A stretch of 64,000 nucleotides of DNA from Veillonella denticariosi JCM 15641 (GTDB taxonomy: Bacteria > Bacillota > Negativicutes > Veillonellales > Veillonellaceae): contig NZ_PPDB01000001.1 in the NCBI RefSeq assembly GCF_002959855.1, positions 62,001 through 126,000 on the forward strand, read 5' to 3'. Position numbers and translations under genes: made by a program. Position 1 is the first letter of the stretch. The number at the start of each line of letters is the position of its first letter. This document shows, piece by piece, positions 32,822-41,939 of this stretch. The notes under the pieces were generated by a model, which was not told the origin of the DNA, did not search any database, and saw only the letters and a list, made by a program, of their open reading frames with translations.

Positions 32822-34081
32822 ATGATTGATTTTTTAAAGCGACAATTGTTTACCGTTCATCAAAACGGTAAACAGCATGTGAGTGAAGTTTTTAAATATA
32901 TCGGTCCGGGTATTATCGTGACCGTCGGCTTCATTGATCCGGGCAACTGGGCCGCCAATCTGGCGGCCGGCGCCAGTTTCGGGTATCAACTTTTGTGGGT
33001 GGTGACACTGTCCACAATTATGCTCATTTTACTGCAACATAATGTAGCGCATTTAGGCATAGTCCGCGGCCAATGTCTATCGGAATGCGCCTATGAATTT
33101 TTGCCGCGTTGGGTTTCCCGCATTGTGCTCAGTACGGCCGGCATCGCTGCTGCGGCGACGGCTTTGGCTGAATTTATCGGTGCGGCGATAGCCTTGAAGA
33201 TGCTTTTCGGCATACCGTTGCTGATCGGCAGCATCTTGACCGCTTTGATCTGTACGGTTATGCTGATCACCAATTCGTATCGTAAGCTGGAGCGTATCAT
33301 CGCCGGCTTTGTGTCTCTCATTGCATTGGCCTATGTGGTAGAGGTCAATATGGTTCATGTGGATTGGGCGGCGGCCGGTATCGGATGGGTGAATCCTCAG
33401 ATTCCAAATGAATCGATGCTCGTTATTTTGAGTATTCTGGGCGCTGTTATTATGCCGCATAATTTATTTTTGCACTCCGAGATCATTCAAAGTCGCCAGT
33501 TCAATACGCAGGATCCGACGGTGATAAAGAAACAATTGCGTTATGAATTTCTCGATACATTGCTTTCGATGGGCATCGGCTGGATGATTAATTCCGCTAT
33601 GATTTTATTGGCGGCAGCTGTCTTTTTTTCTCACGGCATAGAGGTGACGGAACTGGAACAGGCCGAGGAATTATTGCGCCCTTTAATCGGACCCGCAGCG
33701 GGTACCATCTTTGCATTGGCGCTTCTCTTTGCCGGATTTGCATCATCCGCGACGGCGGGCATGGCCGGTGCGAGTATTTTTGCGGGCATGTTTGGCGAAT
33801 CCTATGATATGAATGACTTTCACAGTCGTCTGGGATTGTCTTTGACGTATATTCCGGCGCTGCTGCTCATCATATTTGTAACGGATTCATTCCAAGCCTT
33901 ACTGGTGTCTCAAATGTTTTTGAGCCTGCAGCTGCCTGTTACGATATTTCTGCAACTGTACATGACCAGCAGCCGTCATATTATGGGGCAATATGTAAAT
34001 CGAACATTTACAAATATTGTACTGTGGGGCATCGGGATTATCGTCACTGTTATGAATATCTATTTACTCATAATGGGCTGA
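32822..34081 (+). CDS. Nramp-family divalent metal transporter (MntH-like)
   Basis: Proton-coupled import of Mn2+/Fe2+ across the inner membrane. The 419-residue protein has 11 or so membrane segments. Metal-binding FIDPGNWAANLAAGASFGYQ in segment 1 has the canonical DPGN, and VIMPHNLFLHS in segment 6 the canonical MPHN. The 20-bp gap to the upstream SLH-type gene implies an operon. Its own ribosome site is GGGAGTTAGG. A later paralogue or regulator is not in the window. Confidence 0.9.
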   Translation: MIDFLKRQLFTVHQNGKQHVSEVFKYIGPGIIVTVGFIDPGNWAANLAAGASFGYQLLWVVTLSTIMLILLQHNVAHLGIVRGQCLSECAYEFLPRWVSRIVLSTAGIAAAATALAEFIGAAIALKMLFGIPLLIGSILTALICTVMLITNSYRKLERIIAGFVSLIALAYVVEVNMVHVDWAAAGIGWVNPQIPNESMLVILSILGAVIMPHNLFLHSEIIQSRQFNTQDPTVIKKQLRYEFLDTLLSMGIGWMINSAMILLAAAVFFSHGIEVTELEQAEELLRPLIGPAAGTIFALALLFAGFASSATAGMAGASIFAGMFGESYDMNDFHSRLGLSLTYIPALLLIIFVTDSFQALLVSQMFLSLQLPVTIFLQLYMTSSRHIMGQYVNRTFTNIVLWGIGIIVTVMNIYLLIMG

Positions 34082-34455
34082 TTAATTGTATATTGATGGA
34101 TAATGTTCAGAACGGTGAAAGCATGTAATAAGTACATGTAATTTTATCTATATGTACTTTCAAATAGATGTAATTTTAAGTATATAATGCTATGTGCATA
34201 TCATTTCAGGTATATGTTTAAGTGCAAGTAATTTATGGACCGCTTCGGCGGTCCATTTTTACACTCCGTATGTGTTCTTCGGCAGGAATGCTTTCAAAAG
34301 ATATATTCATGACATGTAGTCAACGTATAGTTCATGTGAAAAGTGTATCCTCGGTATCCCAACGATGACGCGAAATATGTTACAATTAAGATTAAAGAAA
34401 AGTTTGTGACGGCGCCGACCGGCGCAGTATTATATATCCTATTCAGGAGGAATTA
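34082..34455. other. Spacer with loose repeats, terminator and leader
   Basis: 374-bp gap. 34082-34230 shows loosely repeated tgtaattttat/atgtac words with a period near 30 bp. 34235-34261 is a terminator. The remainder holds the leader of the next operon, with a small GC hairpin (gcgcc/ggcgc near 34413-34426) before AGGAGG. No gene was seen. Confidence 0.5.
34235..34261 (+). terminator. Terminator of the SLH-protein/mntH operon
   Basis: atggaccgc and gcggtccat form a 9-bp perfect stem with a TTCG tetraloop, followed by TTTT. Confidence 0.85.
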
Positions 34456-35058
34456 ATGGCAGATCAAAAGAATGTACAAGAACCTATTCAATCCGACTTC
34501 AGCATCGTTGTAAATGATATTGCGGAGGAATTATTGACACGTCTCAATATGGATGATGACGGTACGATTATCGACATGTTCCAGACGGGTTCTTTCGACC
34601 CATGGCAACTGTTTGTATTTTATGCGGCACTTGAGCAGGCTCTCGTTGATTTCAGAACGGATAAACGTAAGAAGACAATCATCGTCCATGCTCAACCGGA
34701 GGCGCTCATCGGCATCGGTCGCGTTGTGACTCCGCTATCGACCTTGCTTGAACATGTATTGATGACCCGACTCGGGGACATGAGCGAAGGTCGTTTGGAA
34801 ACAGGGATGCTCACCGTGTCCGCTGAAAGCATCGATTATGAAGGTGTAAATCTCAAGGGACGTCATGTGGTTATCGTTTGCGATCTTCTTGATGACGAGT
34901 CTCTATACCTCAAAGAGTGTATTAAATTGTGTAAGGAAATGAAAGCGACTCACGTGGTAGCGGTACCGCTCATGTTGTGGAATCCGGAGCTTATCGATAA
35001 CCTTACAGAGGAATCTATCAAGGCGGAAATAGCGAATGAAAATCGTCCTCTCTCCTAG
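34456..35058 (+). CDS. Unknown protein, possible phosphoribosyltransferase-like fold
   Basis: 200 residues. KGRHVVIVCDLLDDESLYLKECIKLCKEM near residue 135 resembles the PRPP-binding loop region of type I phosphoribosyltransferases (hydrophobic strand, acidic pair, then a helix). The diagnostic glycines and threonine are missing, however, so the assignment is weak. An acidic N-terminal half precedes it (DMFQTGSFDPWQLFVFYAALEQAL). AGGAGG precedes the ATG. It overlaps the following yaaA by 23 bp and appears to head a yaaA-hydE operon. Confidence 0.45.
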   Translation: MADQKNVQEPIQSDFSIVVNDIAEELLTRLNMDDDGTIIDMFQTGSFDPWQLFVFYAALEQALVDFRTDKRKKTIIVHAQPEALIGIGRVVTPLSTLLEHVLMTRLGDMSEGRLETGMLTVSAESIDYEGVNLKGRHVVIVCDLLDDESLYLKECIKLCKEMKATHVVAVPLMLWNPELIDNLTEESIKAEIANENRPLS

Positions 35059-35758
35059 TAAAACCAAGACTATTAGCGCACATGTGGAGGATATATGCGC
35101 TCAGTTCCATCCGCAGATTACCGCATCCGTGTTAGATCACGTGAAAACCCTTGATGTAGAAACGTTGGGGAAGGCGCTCAAGTTGAAAGGCGATAAGGCC
35201 GCGGCGGTACATGACTTTTATCAGCGACATGAGGAGTATCCCGTGGGGCATGCCGGTGAGAGCTATGACGGCATCGCGTTTAAATATTTGAACTGGCTCG
35301 GCTTGTCCGATCGGGCGAAGCGGTTTGGTGAACGTCATCTCGTCATATTGTCCGCGTTGTATGGCATCGTAGAACCTCACATGGGGATTCGCGATTATCG
35401 CCTCGACATGGTGGATAAAATCGGTATCAACCTTTACGATACATGGTGTGATGCGGTGAAGGACTACTTTCACAAAGAAGACTGGATATTGAATTTAGCA
35501 TCAAAAGAATACGCTAAAATGCTGGATCATCCGAAGATTGTAATCGCGGAATTCTGGGAGCTTCGTGGCGATGCCTATAAGCAGATGAGCACGTCGTCCA
35601 AGATGAGTCGCGGCATGATGGCGCATGATTGTTTGATGCGTGAGGTGAAGCATGTGTGTGATTTGCCTCGTGAAATAAATGGATTTACATGTGTGACGGA
35701 TATTGAATCCATTACGATACCAAGCGAATCGATGACGGTTCGTTATGAAAGGAAGTGA
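35036..35758 (+). CDS. yaaA: YaaA-family peroxide stress protein
   Basis: 240-residue cytoplasmic DUF328 protein. MKIVLSPSKTKTI at the N-terminus and GIAFKYLNWLGLSDRAKRFG, ILSALYGIVEPHMGIRDYRLDM and LNLASKEYAKML give the family pattern. E. coli YaaA lowers free iron during peroxide stress, which makes sense in an anaerobe and beside an iron-sulfur maturase gene. It begins inside the end of the upstream gene (23-bp overlap) and ends 4 bp before hydE. Confidence 0.88.
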   Translation: MKIVLSPSKTKTISAHVEDICAQFHPQITASVLDHVKTLDVETLGKALKLKGDKAAAVHDFYQRHEEYPVGHAGESYDGIAFKYLNWLGLSDRAKRFGERHLVILSALYGIVEPHMGIRDYRLDMVDKIGINLYDTWCDAVKDYFHKEDWILNLASKEYAKMLDHPKIVIAEFWELRGDAYKQMSTSSKMSRGMMAHDCLMREVKHVCDLPREINGFTCVTDIESITIPSESMTVRYERK

Positions 35759-35762
35759 TTGA

Positions 35763-36881
35763 TTGCAGGTTCAGGATATTTTAGCAAAAGATCTCGTCGG
35801 CGATGCCGCACTGACCGAAGATGAGTTGCGGTTTCTCATGTCCGTAACCGATGAAGAACAGTTGCAATTGATCTATAAGAAAGCTTACGAAGTGAAGTCG
35901 AAATATGTGCAACCTGTGGCATATTATCGCGGTCTTATCGAGTTTTCGAATCGATGTATAAAGAACTGCAACTATTGCGGCATCCGCCGGGAAAATGATA
36001 AGGCCGAACGATTTGATATGAATCGGGAGGACATCATCAAAATGGCGCAATGGGCGTACGATCATGAATACGGATCGATTACCTTGCAATCCGGCGAGCG
36101 CTGTGATGATGCATTTGTCGACTATGTGGTGGAACTTATTCGCGATATTAAAGCGATCGGTGACGGCTCTTTGGGGATTACCATGTGTGTCGGAGAACAG
36201 TCGGAAGAGGCGTACCGTCGTATGCACGAAGCCGGCGCAAGCCGCTACTTATTGCGCATTGAAACGACGAATAAAGAATTATACTATAAAATTCATCCCC
36301 ACGATGAATTGCACTCTTTTGAGACGCGCGTGGAATGCTTACGCCGTCTGCGTCGCGTCGGATTCCAGGTGGGCACGGGTGTCATGATCGGACTGCCGGG
36401 ACAAACGGAAGAGGATTTAGTCAATGATATTCTGTTTTATCGCGATATGGATATCGACATGATCGGTATGGGACCTTATGTGGTGCATCATGATACGCCG
36501 CTCGGCCGGGAGGCCCTTGCGCTGGGTATCGATGATGAAGCGGGTAAATTGCGCCGCGTTCAGCTGGGACTTAAGATGATCGCATTGACCCGTCTATTTT
36601 TGAAAGATGTAAATATTGCGGCCACTACGGCTCTACAGGCCCTCGATAAACTGGGGCGCGAAAAAGGCCTTGCCGCAGGGGCGAATATCTTGATGCCCAT
36701 CATAACGATTCCCGAACACCGCGCAAAATACTTGCTGTACGATAATAAACCATGTGTGGACGATAATGCGGAACAATGTAAGGACTGCCTAACGCGCCGC
36801 GTTATGTCCATCGGCGATACGGTGGGATGGAAACAGAACGGGGACTCCAAACATTACGGGAAAAGAACCGGAACATTTTAG
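35763..36881 (+). CDS. hydE: FeFe-hydrogenase H-cluster radical SAM maturase HydE
   Basis: Radical SAM enzyme needed to build the diiron subcluster of FeFe-hydrogenase. The 372-residue protein has the cluster motif EFSNRCIKNCNYCGIRREN near residue 65 (CxxxCxxC), ITLQSGERCDDAFVDYV, GEQSEEAYRRMHEAGASRYLLRIET near residue 150, and GTGVMIGLPGQTEEDLV near 205. FKDVNIAATTALQALD and a C-terminal CVDDNAEQCKDCLTRR cysteine group end it. The start is TTG at 35763 after AAAGGAAG. Hydrogenase structural genes are not in the window. Confidence 0.9.
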   Translation: MQVQDILAKDLVGDAALTEDELRFLMSVTDEEQLQLIYKKAYEVKSKYVQPVAYYRGLIEFSNRCIKNCNYCGIRRENDKAERFDMNREDIIKMAQWAYDHEYGSITLQSGERCDDAFVDYVVELIRDIKAIGDGSLGITMCVGEQSEEAYRRMHEAGASRYLLRIETTNKELYYKIHPHDELHSFETRVECLRRLRRVGFQVGTGVMIGLPGQTEEDLVNDILFYRDMDIDMIGMGPYVVHHDTPLGREALALGIDDEAGKLRRVQLGLKMIALTRLFLKDVNIAATTALQALDKLGREKGLAAGANILMPIITIPEHRAKYLLYDNKPCVDDNAEQCKDCLTRRVMSIGDTVGWKQNGDSKHYGKRTGTF

Positions 36882-36952
36882 TTCACTGTTCATATGAGTC
36901 GTATACGGCATGATGATGTTATGTGTTGTATAGCATAAAAGGAGAGAATATT

Positions 36953-37618
36953 ATGGAAACAAAATGGTACTCGGATTTTTTTCAGCTGTTGGTGCATCCT
37001 TTTTCGAAGGGGATTGATCAAATTGTTGAATTCGGCACTTTGAAAAAGGGCTTTTGGTGCACGGTTTTCTTCTGGGCCATTCCTTATTTGTTATTAGCTT
37101 TATTCGGCACGATGCTCATTCCCCTGTTGCCACGTAACGAGATCACGAATACTTTTCTTATGGTCCTTACCTTTGCCGGTGTAGCTTTCGTTTTGATTTG
37201 GTTTTTAGGAATTTTGCTGTCGTTTATCGGTGTAGCTATTTATTCTTATATTTTTAACTGGGTTGTTAAGAAAATGGGCGGTACCGATAATGTCAATGCG
37301 GTTATGAAAGTTAACTGGTACTTGGAAGGCTATGGCGTACTGTTTGGGACGGCATTTTATGTACTGCTTGCCATTTCCGCAGGTATATTAGTAGGCTTCT
37401 TCGATGCGCCCACATTATTTGTGGTTGTATTTTCTATCAGCTTTATAGGTATGCTTGTCATCATGATCTGGGTATCCTTGGCGCTGATGGGAAAACAGGT
37501 CATGTTGTCAAAATTGAAAGTATTCCTGGCCTGTGTGATTACTTCGCTTATCATTCTTATTATTTATGCATTATTTATAGCTTTATTAAACGGTTGCGCC
37601 TCATTAGTCGGCAGATAA
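36953..37618 (+). CDS. Yip1-domain membrane protein
   Basis: 221-residue inner-membrane protein with five membrane segments. LLVHPFSKGIDQIVEFGTLKKGFW near the start and the glycine-rich hydrophobic core match the Yip1 family of bacteria (ESFFQLLVHPF-type start). YIFNWVVKKMGGTDNVNAVMKVNWY is the typical central loop. The role is unknown. ATG 36953 follows AAAGGAGAG; the frame upstream is not convincing. Confidence 0.75.
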   Translation: METKWYSDFFQLLVHPFSKGIDQIVEFGTLKKGFWCTVFFWAIPYLLLALFGTMLIPLLPRNEITNTFLMVLTFAGVAFVLIWFLGILLSFIGVAIYSYIFNWVVKKMGGTDNVNAVMKVNWYLEGYGVLFGTAFYVLLAISAGILVGFFDAPTLFVVVFSISFIGMLVIMIWVSLALMGKQVMLSKLKVFLACVITSLIILIIYALFIALLNGCASLVGR

Positions 37619-37651
37619 TTATAAAAAATTTTATTTGATGTATTATTGTTG

Positions 37652-37717
37652 AAAAGACGGTCCGTGCATGTTTGCTCCGCGTCCCTGAGGTGGCGGCATA
37701 TGTACGGATCGTCTTTT
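37652..37717 (+). terminator. Long-loop hairpin terminator after the Yip1 gene
   Basis: An 18-bp stem with two mismatches, aaaagacggtccgtgcat and atgtacggatcgtctttt, encloses a 30-nt GC-rich loop. A/T tails on both sides. Confidence 0.75.
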
Positions 37718-37750
37718 GTCGTGTTTGTAAGCGGTTAGTTTATTCTATAA

Positions 37751-37814
37751 AAAGGTCACCTATATTTGTGCAACCATATCATGAATGAGGAGTAAGAGCG
37801 TATAGGTGACCTTT
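37751..37814. terminator. Second long-loop hairpin, perfect 14-bp stem
   Basis: aaaggtcacctata (37751-37764) pairs exactly with tataggtgaccttt (37801-37814) across a 36-nt loop. It lies 34 bp after the previous hairpin. The core GTCACCTATA is shared with the hairpin at 12908. Confidence 0.65.
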
Positions 37815-37960
37815 CTACTGTTTTGGGATTACATAAACTATTACCGATGAGAATTAATTTTTACAATAAAAAATAATTTTGATCGGAAAAGAGGACTTTT
37901 ACAAAGGAACGTCGAAATAGTATAGCAAAAGCGTAATTTGCCAATAAGGAGGCGATTCCG

Positions 37961-40027
37961 ATGAAAGAGTATAGTAGTGACCGAATTCGAAATGTAGCTG
38001 TCGTATCCCATGATGGAGCGGGGAAGACTGCTCTTGTGGAATCTTTGTTATTAACCTCCGGTGCCGTCGATTTTGTCGGCCGCGGTCAAGATAATAAGCA
38101 TATTATGGACTTTGAACCGGAAGAGATTAAGCGTAACGTGACCATTCAGTTGGGCATGGCCCCTTGTGAATGGCATGACCACAAGGTTAATTTCGTGGAT
38201 ACGCCGGGTTATAATGAATTCCATGGCGAAGTTCGTGCCGCATTGCGCGCCTGTGACGGTATGTTGATGGTATTGAGCTCTACGTCCGGTGTTGAAACGG
38301 ATACGGTGCGCGCGTGGGATTATGCTGTAGAATTACAAATGCCTCGTATGGCATTTATCAATAAAATGGATGTAGATGGTGCCGATTTCTTCGGTACTAT
38401 TGAAAGAATGTGGGAATTATTCGGCAAGGGCATCATGCCGTTGCAGATTCCTATTGGTGAAGGCGCCGATTTCGAAGGCGTCGTAGACGTAGCGAAAATG
38501 ACTGCGTTTACTTACAAGGACGGCCAACCGACAGAGATTGCTGTACCGGCTCATCTTATTGAAAAGGCTCAAGAAATACGGGAGTTAACCGTAGAAGCCG
38601 CGGCCGAAGGTAGCGATGAACTGTTGGAGAAATATTTAGAAGGTGAAGAATTAACGTTAGAGGAAATTCGCCAGGGGCTACGCGAAGGGATGATTAGTGG
38701 CCGTGTATGCCCAATCATGTGTGGCAGCGCCACATCTCGGATTGGTTTAGATCAGGTGTTGGATCGGATGATCCGCTATATGCCGGATGCAACGAAAAAA
38801 GTGATGACCGCGACGGATGCGGAAACCGGCGAACAGCGGGCAGTACATGTAGATAAACCGTTAACTGCTTTCGTATTCAAGACGCTGTTAGATCCGTTCG
38901 CAGGAAAACAAAGCTTTGTACGAATCTTCTCAGGGGAACTCAAGGAAGGTGATAGACTATTCGATGTGAACCAAGGAGTAGAGGAAAAATGGGGCAAGAT
39001 GGTTACCCTTATAGGGAAGCAACAGATTCCTGTTTCCGCTGCCAAAGCCGGGGATATCGTAGTGATACCGAAATTGCCGAATGCTAAGACAGGGGATACA
39101 TTGACCGCTCCCGAGTTCAAAGTGACGTACGATGCAATTCGCTTCCCTCAACCGCTTTACACTGTGGCTATGGAACCGGTGAAAAAGGGTGAGGAGGAGA
39201 AATTAGCAAGTGCGGTGATGAAAGTAGCAGAGGAAGATCCTACTTGTGTAGTTGTGAAAAATGCGGAAGCCCGCCAATTACAGATCGACTGTATGGGTGA
39301 GGTGCATTTGGAACATATTCTTAATAAGATGGACCGTAAATACGGTGTACAGGCGAAACTTGTACCTCCATACATTCCATACCGTGAAACGATAAAAGGT
39401 TCTGCAGAAACAGAATCTAAATACAAAAAACAAAGTGGCGGTCATGGGCAATATGGGCATGTTAAGATTCAAGTGGATCCATTATATGATGGAAGCGACT
39501 TTGCTTTTGTAGACAAGATTTTTGGCGGTGCTGTACCACGGCAATATATTCCGGCGGTGGAAAAGGGCGCCAAAGAAACCCTGGATAAAGGTCTAATTGC
39601 AGGCTATCCTATGATTGGTGTACAGGTGACACTCCTGGACGGATCGTACCACAGTGTAGACTCCTCGGAGTTGGCATTTAAAGTAGCTACGTCACAAGCC
39701 ATCAAGGATGTAATTCCGAAGGCGAAACCGGTCCTATTGGAGCCGATTTACGAGGTCAACGTGTTTGCACCGGATGCTTTCATGGGTGACATCATGGGCG
39801 ATTTAAATAGTCGACGAGGTCGTGTATTAGGCATGGAACAAAGTGAAAGAACCGGTATATCCGTGGTCAAAGCACAAGTGCCGTTGGCGGAAATGTCGGA
39901 TTATGTTACTGTATTGCGTTCGATGACGCAAGGGCAGGGCGTATTCAATCGACAGTTCTACAGCTATGAAGAGGTTCCGCATAAGCAAGCCGAAGAAATT
40001 ATCGCTGCTTTCAAAAATCGAGAATAA
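37961..40027 (+). CDS. Elongation factor G paralogue (EF-G-like GTPase)
   Basis: 688-residue translational GTPase with the five-domain EF-G layout. The G1 loop is SHDGAGKTAL instead of the usual AHIDAGKTT, G3 is VDTPGYNEF and G4 INKMD. Domain IV has QSGGHGQYGHVKI, and the C-terminal domain FMGDIMGDLNSRRGRVLGM. These deviations mark the EF-G2/FusA2-like group, which differs from housekeeping FusA; no ribosomal-protein genes surround it. AAGGAGG precedes the ATG. Ribosome recycling or tetracycline-type protection are possible roles. Confidence 0.85.
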   Translation: MKEYSSDRIRNVAVVSHDGAGKTALVESLLLTSGAVDFVGRGQDNKHIMDFEPEEIKRNVTIQLGMAPCEWHDHKVNFVDTPGYNEFHGEVRAALRACDGMLMVLSSTSGVETDTVRAWDYAVELQMPRMAFINKMDVDGADFFGTIERMWELFGKGIMPLQIPIGEGADFEGVVDVAKMTAFTYKDGQPTEIAVPAHLIEKAQEIRELTVEAAAEGSDELLEKYLEGEELTLEEIRQGLREGMISGRVCPIMCGSATSRIGLDQVLDRMIRYMPDATKKVMTATDAETGEQRAVHVDKPLTAFVFKTLLDPFAGKQSFVRIFSGELKEGDRLFDVNQGVEEKWGKMVTLIGKQQIPVSAAKAGDIVVIPKLPNAKTGDTLTAPEFKVTYDAIRFPQPLYTVAMEPVKKGEEEKLASAVMKVAEEDPTCVVVKNAEARQLQIDCMGEVHLEHILNKMDRKYGVQAKLVPPYIPYRETIKGSAETESKYKKQSGGHGQYGHVKIQVDPLYDGSDFAFVDKIFGGAVPRQYIPAVEKGAKETLDKGLIAGYPMIGVQVTLLDGSYHSVDSSELAFKVATSQAIKDVIPKAKPVLLEPIYEVNVFAPDAFMGDIMGDLNSRRGRVLGMEQSERTGISVVKAQVPLAEMSDYVTVLRSMTQGQGVFNRQFYSYEEVPHKQAEEIIAAFKNRE

Positions 40028-40139
40028 GATTTGATTATGTTCATGATTTAGTTTTAGTTTTTAAACTGACAATTGAATACACAATTTCATAAGCATAATA
40101 ATTGACAGTAAGTCATAAATTTGAATAGTATTTTACGAG

Positions 40140-40171
40140 GCCCTCCATATATGTAGCGTATGGAGGGCTTT
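40140..40171 (+). terminator. Terminator of the EF-G-like gene
   Basis: gccctccata and tatggagggc form a 10-bp perfect stem with a 9-nt loop, followed by TTTAT. Confidence 0.75.
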
Positions 40172-40268
40172 ATGTTAATATTTGCTAGTCCCTTGCCGGT
40201 ATATATGCTACTATAAATATATTATGATTGAACGTAATACCGGGTTGCCTTTTGAAAGGATGTTATAT

Positions 40269-40739
40269 ATGTTTTTTTCTTCCATTGAAGCGGATTATAC
40301 GAAAATGGGATATCCCGCGGCTATTGTGCGGGCCCTTGATTTTCTGAAGACTACGGACCTCAAATCATTATCCGGGGGCCGTCATGCTATCGAAGGCGAT
40401 CTGATGTACGCCAATGTGGATGATGTGAAAACGAAGTTATTTGAAGAAACCAAGCCGGAATCGCATAAAAACTATGTGGATATACAGTTTATGGTGTGCG
40501 GTGAGGAACATATGGGGTTCTTTGTGGACCGAGGTAAAGTTAAACCCGTTGAATCCTATCCGGATCGGGACTGTTATTTTTATCCTAATGAAGCCGTCGA
40601 TGAGGGCATGATTCATTGTCCGGAAGGGTATTACACCGTCTTTTTTCCGTCGGATATACATCGACCTCTGTTGGCTGTGAATGATAAACCGATCGATATT
40701 CGTAAAGTAGTAGTTAAGGTTCACGTATCTTTGTTATAA
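40269..40739 (+). CDS. YhcH/YjgK/YiaL-family protein
   Basis: 156-residue DUF386 beta-barrel protein. GRHAIEGDLMYANVDDVKTK, SHKNYVDIQFMVCGEEHMGF, CYFYPNEAVDEGMIHCPEGYYTVFFPSDIHRPLLAV and KVVVKVHV match the family. The conserved His and Glu probably bind a metal. Members are linked to sugar-acid or sialic-acid metabolism and proposed as anomerases. No sugar genes are adjacent. ATG 40269 follows AAAGGA; an upstream GTG-type extension has no support. Confidence 0.85.
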   Translation: MFFSSIEADYTKMGYPAAIVRALDFLKTTDLKSLSGGRHAIEGDLMYANVDDVKTKLFEETKPESHKNYVDIQFMVCGEEHMGFFVDRGKVKPVESYPDRDCYFYPNEAVDEGMIHCPEGYYTVFFPSDIHRPLLAVNDKPIDIRKVVVKVHVSLL

Positions 40740-40845
40740 GATTGAGTTTTCCAACGGTTTGCCTGTAATATTCAGTGTGTAATGTGTGTCGCCTATATGA
40801 ACTCGTGTGTATCAGTTGTTACGTTAGGCCGGTAGGAGGAGTATT

Positions 40846-41739
40846 ATGAACCGATATCAGGTTGTTGGTATCGCATTGACATTACTGGGGGCCACCCTGT
40901 GGGGCGTGTCGGGAACAGCCGTCCAGTTTCTCGGGAACAGCCGAGGCATGAACTTGGAGTGGCTCGTCACGACGAGGCTTATCTTGGCCGGAGGTATTAC
41001 GGTATGTTACACGTGGTTTCGCGACGGTAACCGAATATTCGACGTATTCAGGAGTCGCCGGGATACGATGCAGCTGCTGATTTTCGGTATCTTAGGCATG
41101 GGCATGTGTCAGTATACCTACTTTAACGCGATTCTGTTGGCCGGTGCGGGCATTGCAACGGTCCTTCAATATCTGGCGCCGTCCATGATCATTCTGTACG
41201 CCGTGTTTCGCTACGGTAAACATCCTACACGGGGCGAGGTCATATCCGTTATTTTAGCGTTGGTGGGGATCATCTGCCTTATCGGTAATGACGGGTTTTC
41301 CGCTAAAAGCATCCGTCTCGATGTACTCGTATGGGGGCTCTTATCTGCCGTAGGCGTAGCCGTTTACAGCGTATCGCCGGTGCATTTGCTGGCCCGGTAC
41401 GGCACCTTGCCGATTGTAGGATTCGGGATGTTCCTCAGCGGCATTGCGGCAGGGATTTTATTTCATCAGCCTGAATCCTCTGCAACGTGGGATGCCTGGA
41501 CCGGCTTAGGATATTTTTCCGTCATATTTCTCGGAACGATCGTATCCTTTAATTCCTATCTTGAAGGGGTCAAGCGCATCGGTGCCGTACAGGGATCCAT
41601 CTTATCTTCCGTTGAACCGATTTCGGCAGCCTTTTTTGCGTGGATCCTCTTGGGAAATCAGTTCAGCATTTTAGGCATCGTCGGGATGGCTCTTATCATT
41701 ACGACCGTCATCATCATCGCGTTAGAAAAGAAATCTTAA
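40846..41739 (+). CDS. EamA-family (DMT) exporter 1
   Basis: 297-residue membrane protein with ten predicted membrane segments in two EamA repeats. LLGATLWGVSGTAVQFLG starts the first, and LVWGLLSAVGVAVYSVSPVHLLARYG the second. SILSSVEPISAAFFAWILLGNQ near the C-terminus is a DMT hallmark. It probably exports amino acids or other metabolites; the substrate is unknown. It is closely similar to the next gene, so the pair arose by duplication. AGGAGG precedes the ATG. Confidence 0.88.
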   Translation: MNRYQVVGIALTLLGATLWGVSGTAVQFLGNSRGMNLEWLVTTRLILAGGITVCYTWFRDGNRIFDVFRSRRDTMQLLIFGILGMGMCQYTYFNAILLAGAGIATVLQYLAPSMIILYAVFRYGKHPTRGEVISVILALVGIICLIGNDGFSAKSIRLDVLVWGLLSAVGVAVYSVSPVHLLARYGTLPIVGFGMFLSGIAAGILFHQPESSATWDAWTGLGYFSVIFLGTIVSFNSYLEGVKRIGAVQGSILSSVEPISAAFFAWILLGNQFSILGIVGMALIITTVIIIALEKKS

Positions 41740-41764
41740 TCAGTTAGAAATAAATATTGAGAAT

Positions 41765-41800
41765 CAGCCTGGAAATCTGTATAGACTCGGGCTGTTTTTT
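41765..41800 (+). terminator. Probable terminator of EamA exporter 1
   Basis: cagcct and gggctg pair (last pair T-G) around an 18-nt loop, followed by TTTTTTGTTTT. Confidence 0.6.
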
Positions 41801-41939
41801 GTTTTACAATAGGTTCTTGTAGAACGTTTGTGAAAGTTTAATGATTGCCTCATGAGCATGTTAATTGTCATGAAATTGTGGTCGACTTTCACCATAAGTC
41901 ATAATTATAAGATGAATCTCGCTAGATATTGGGGGAGAG

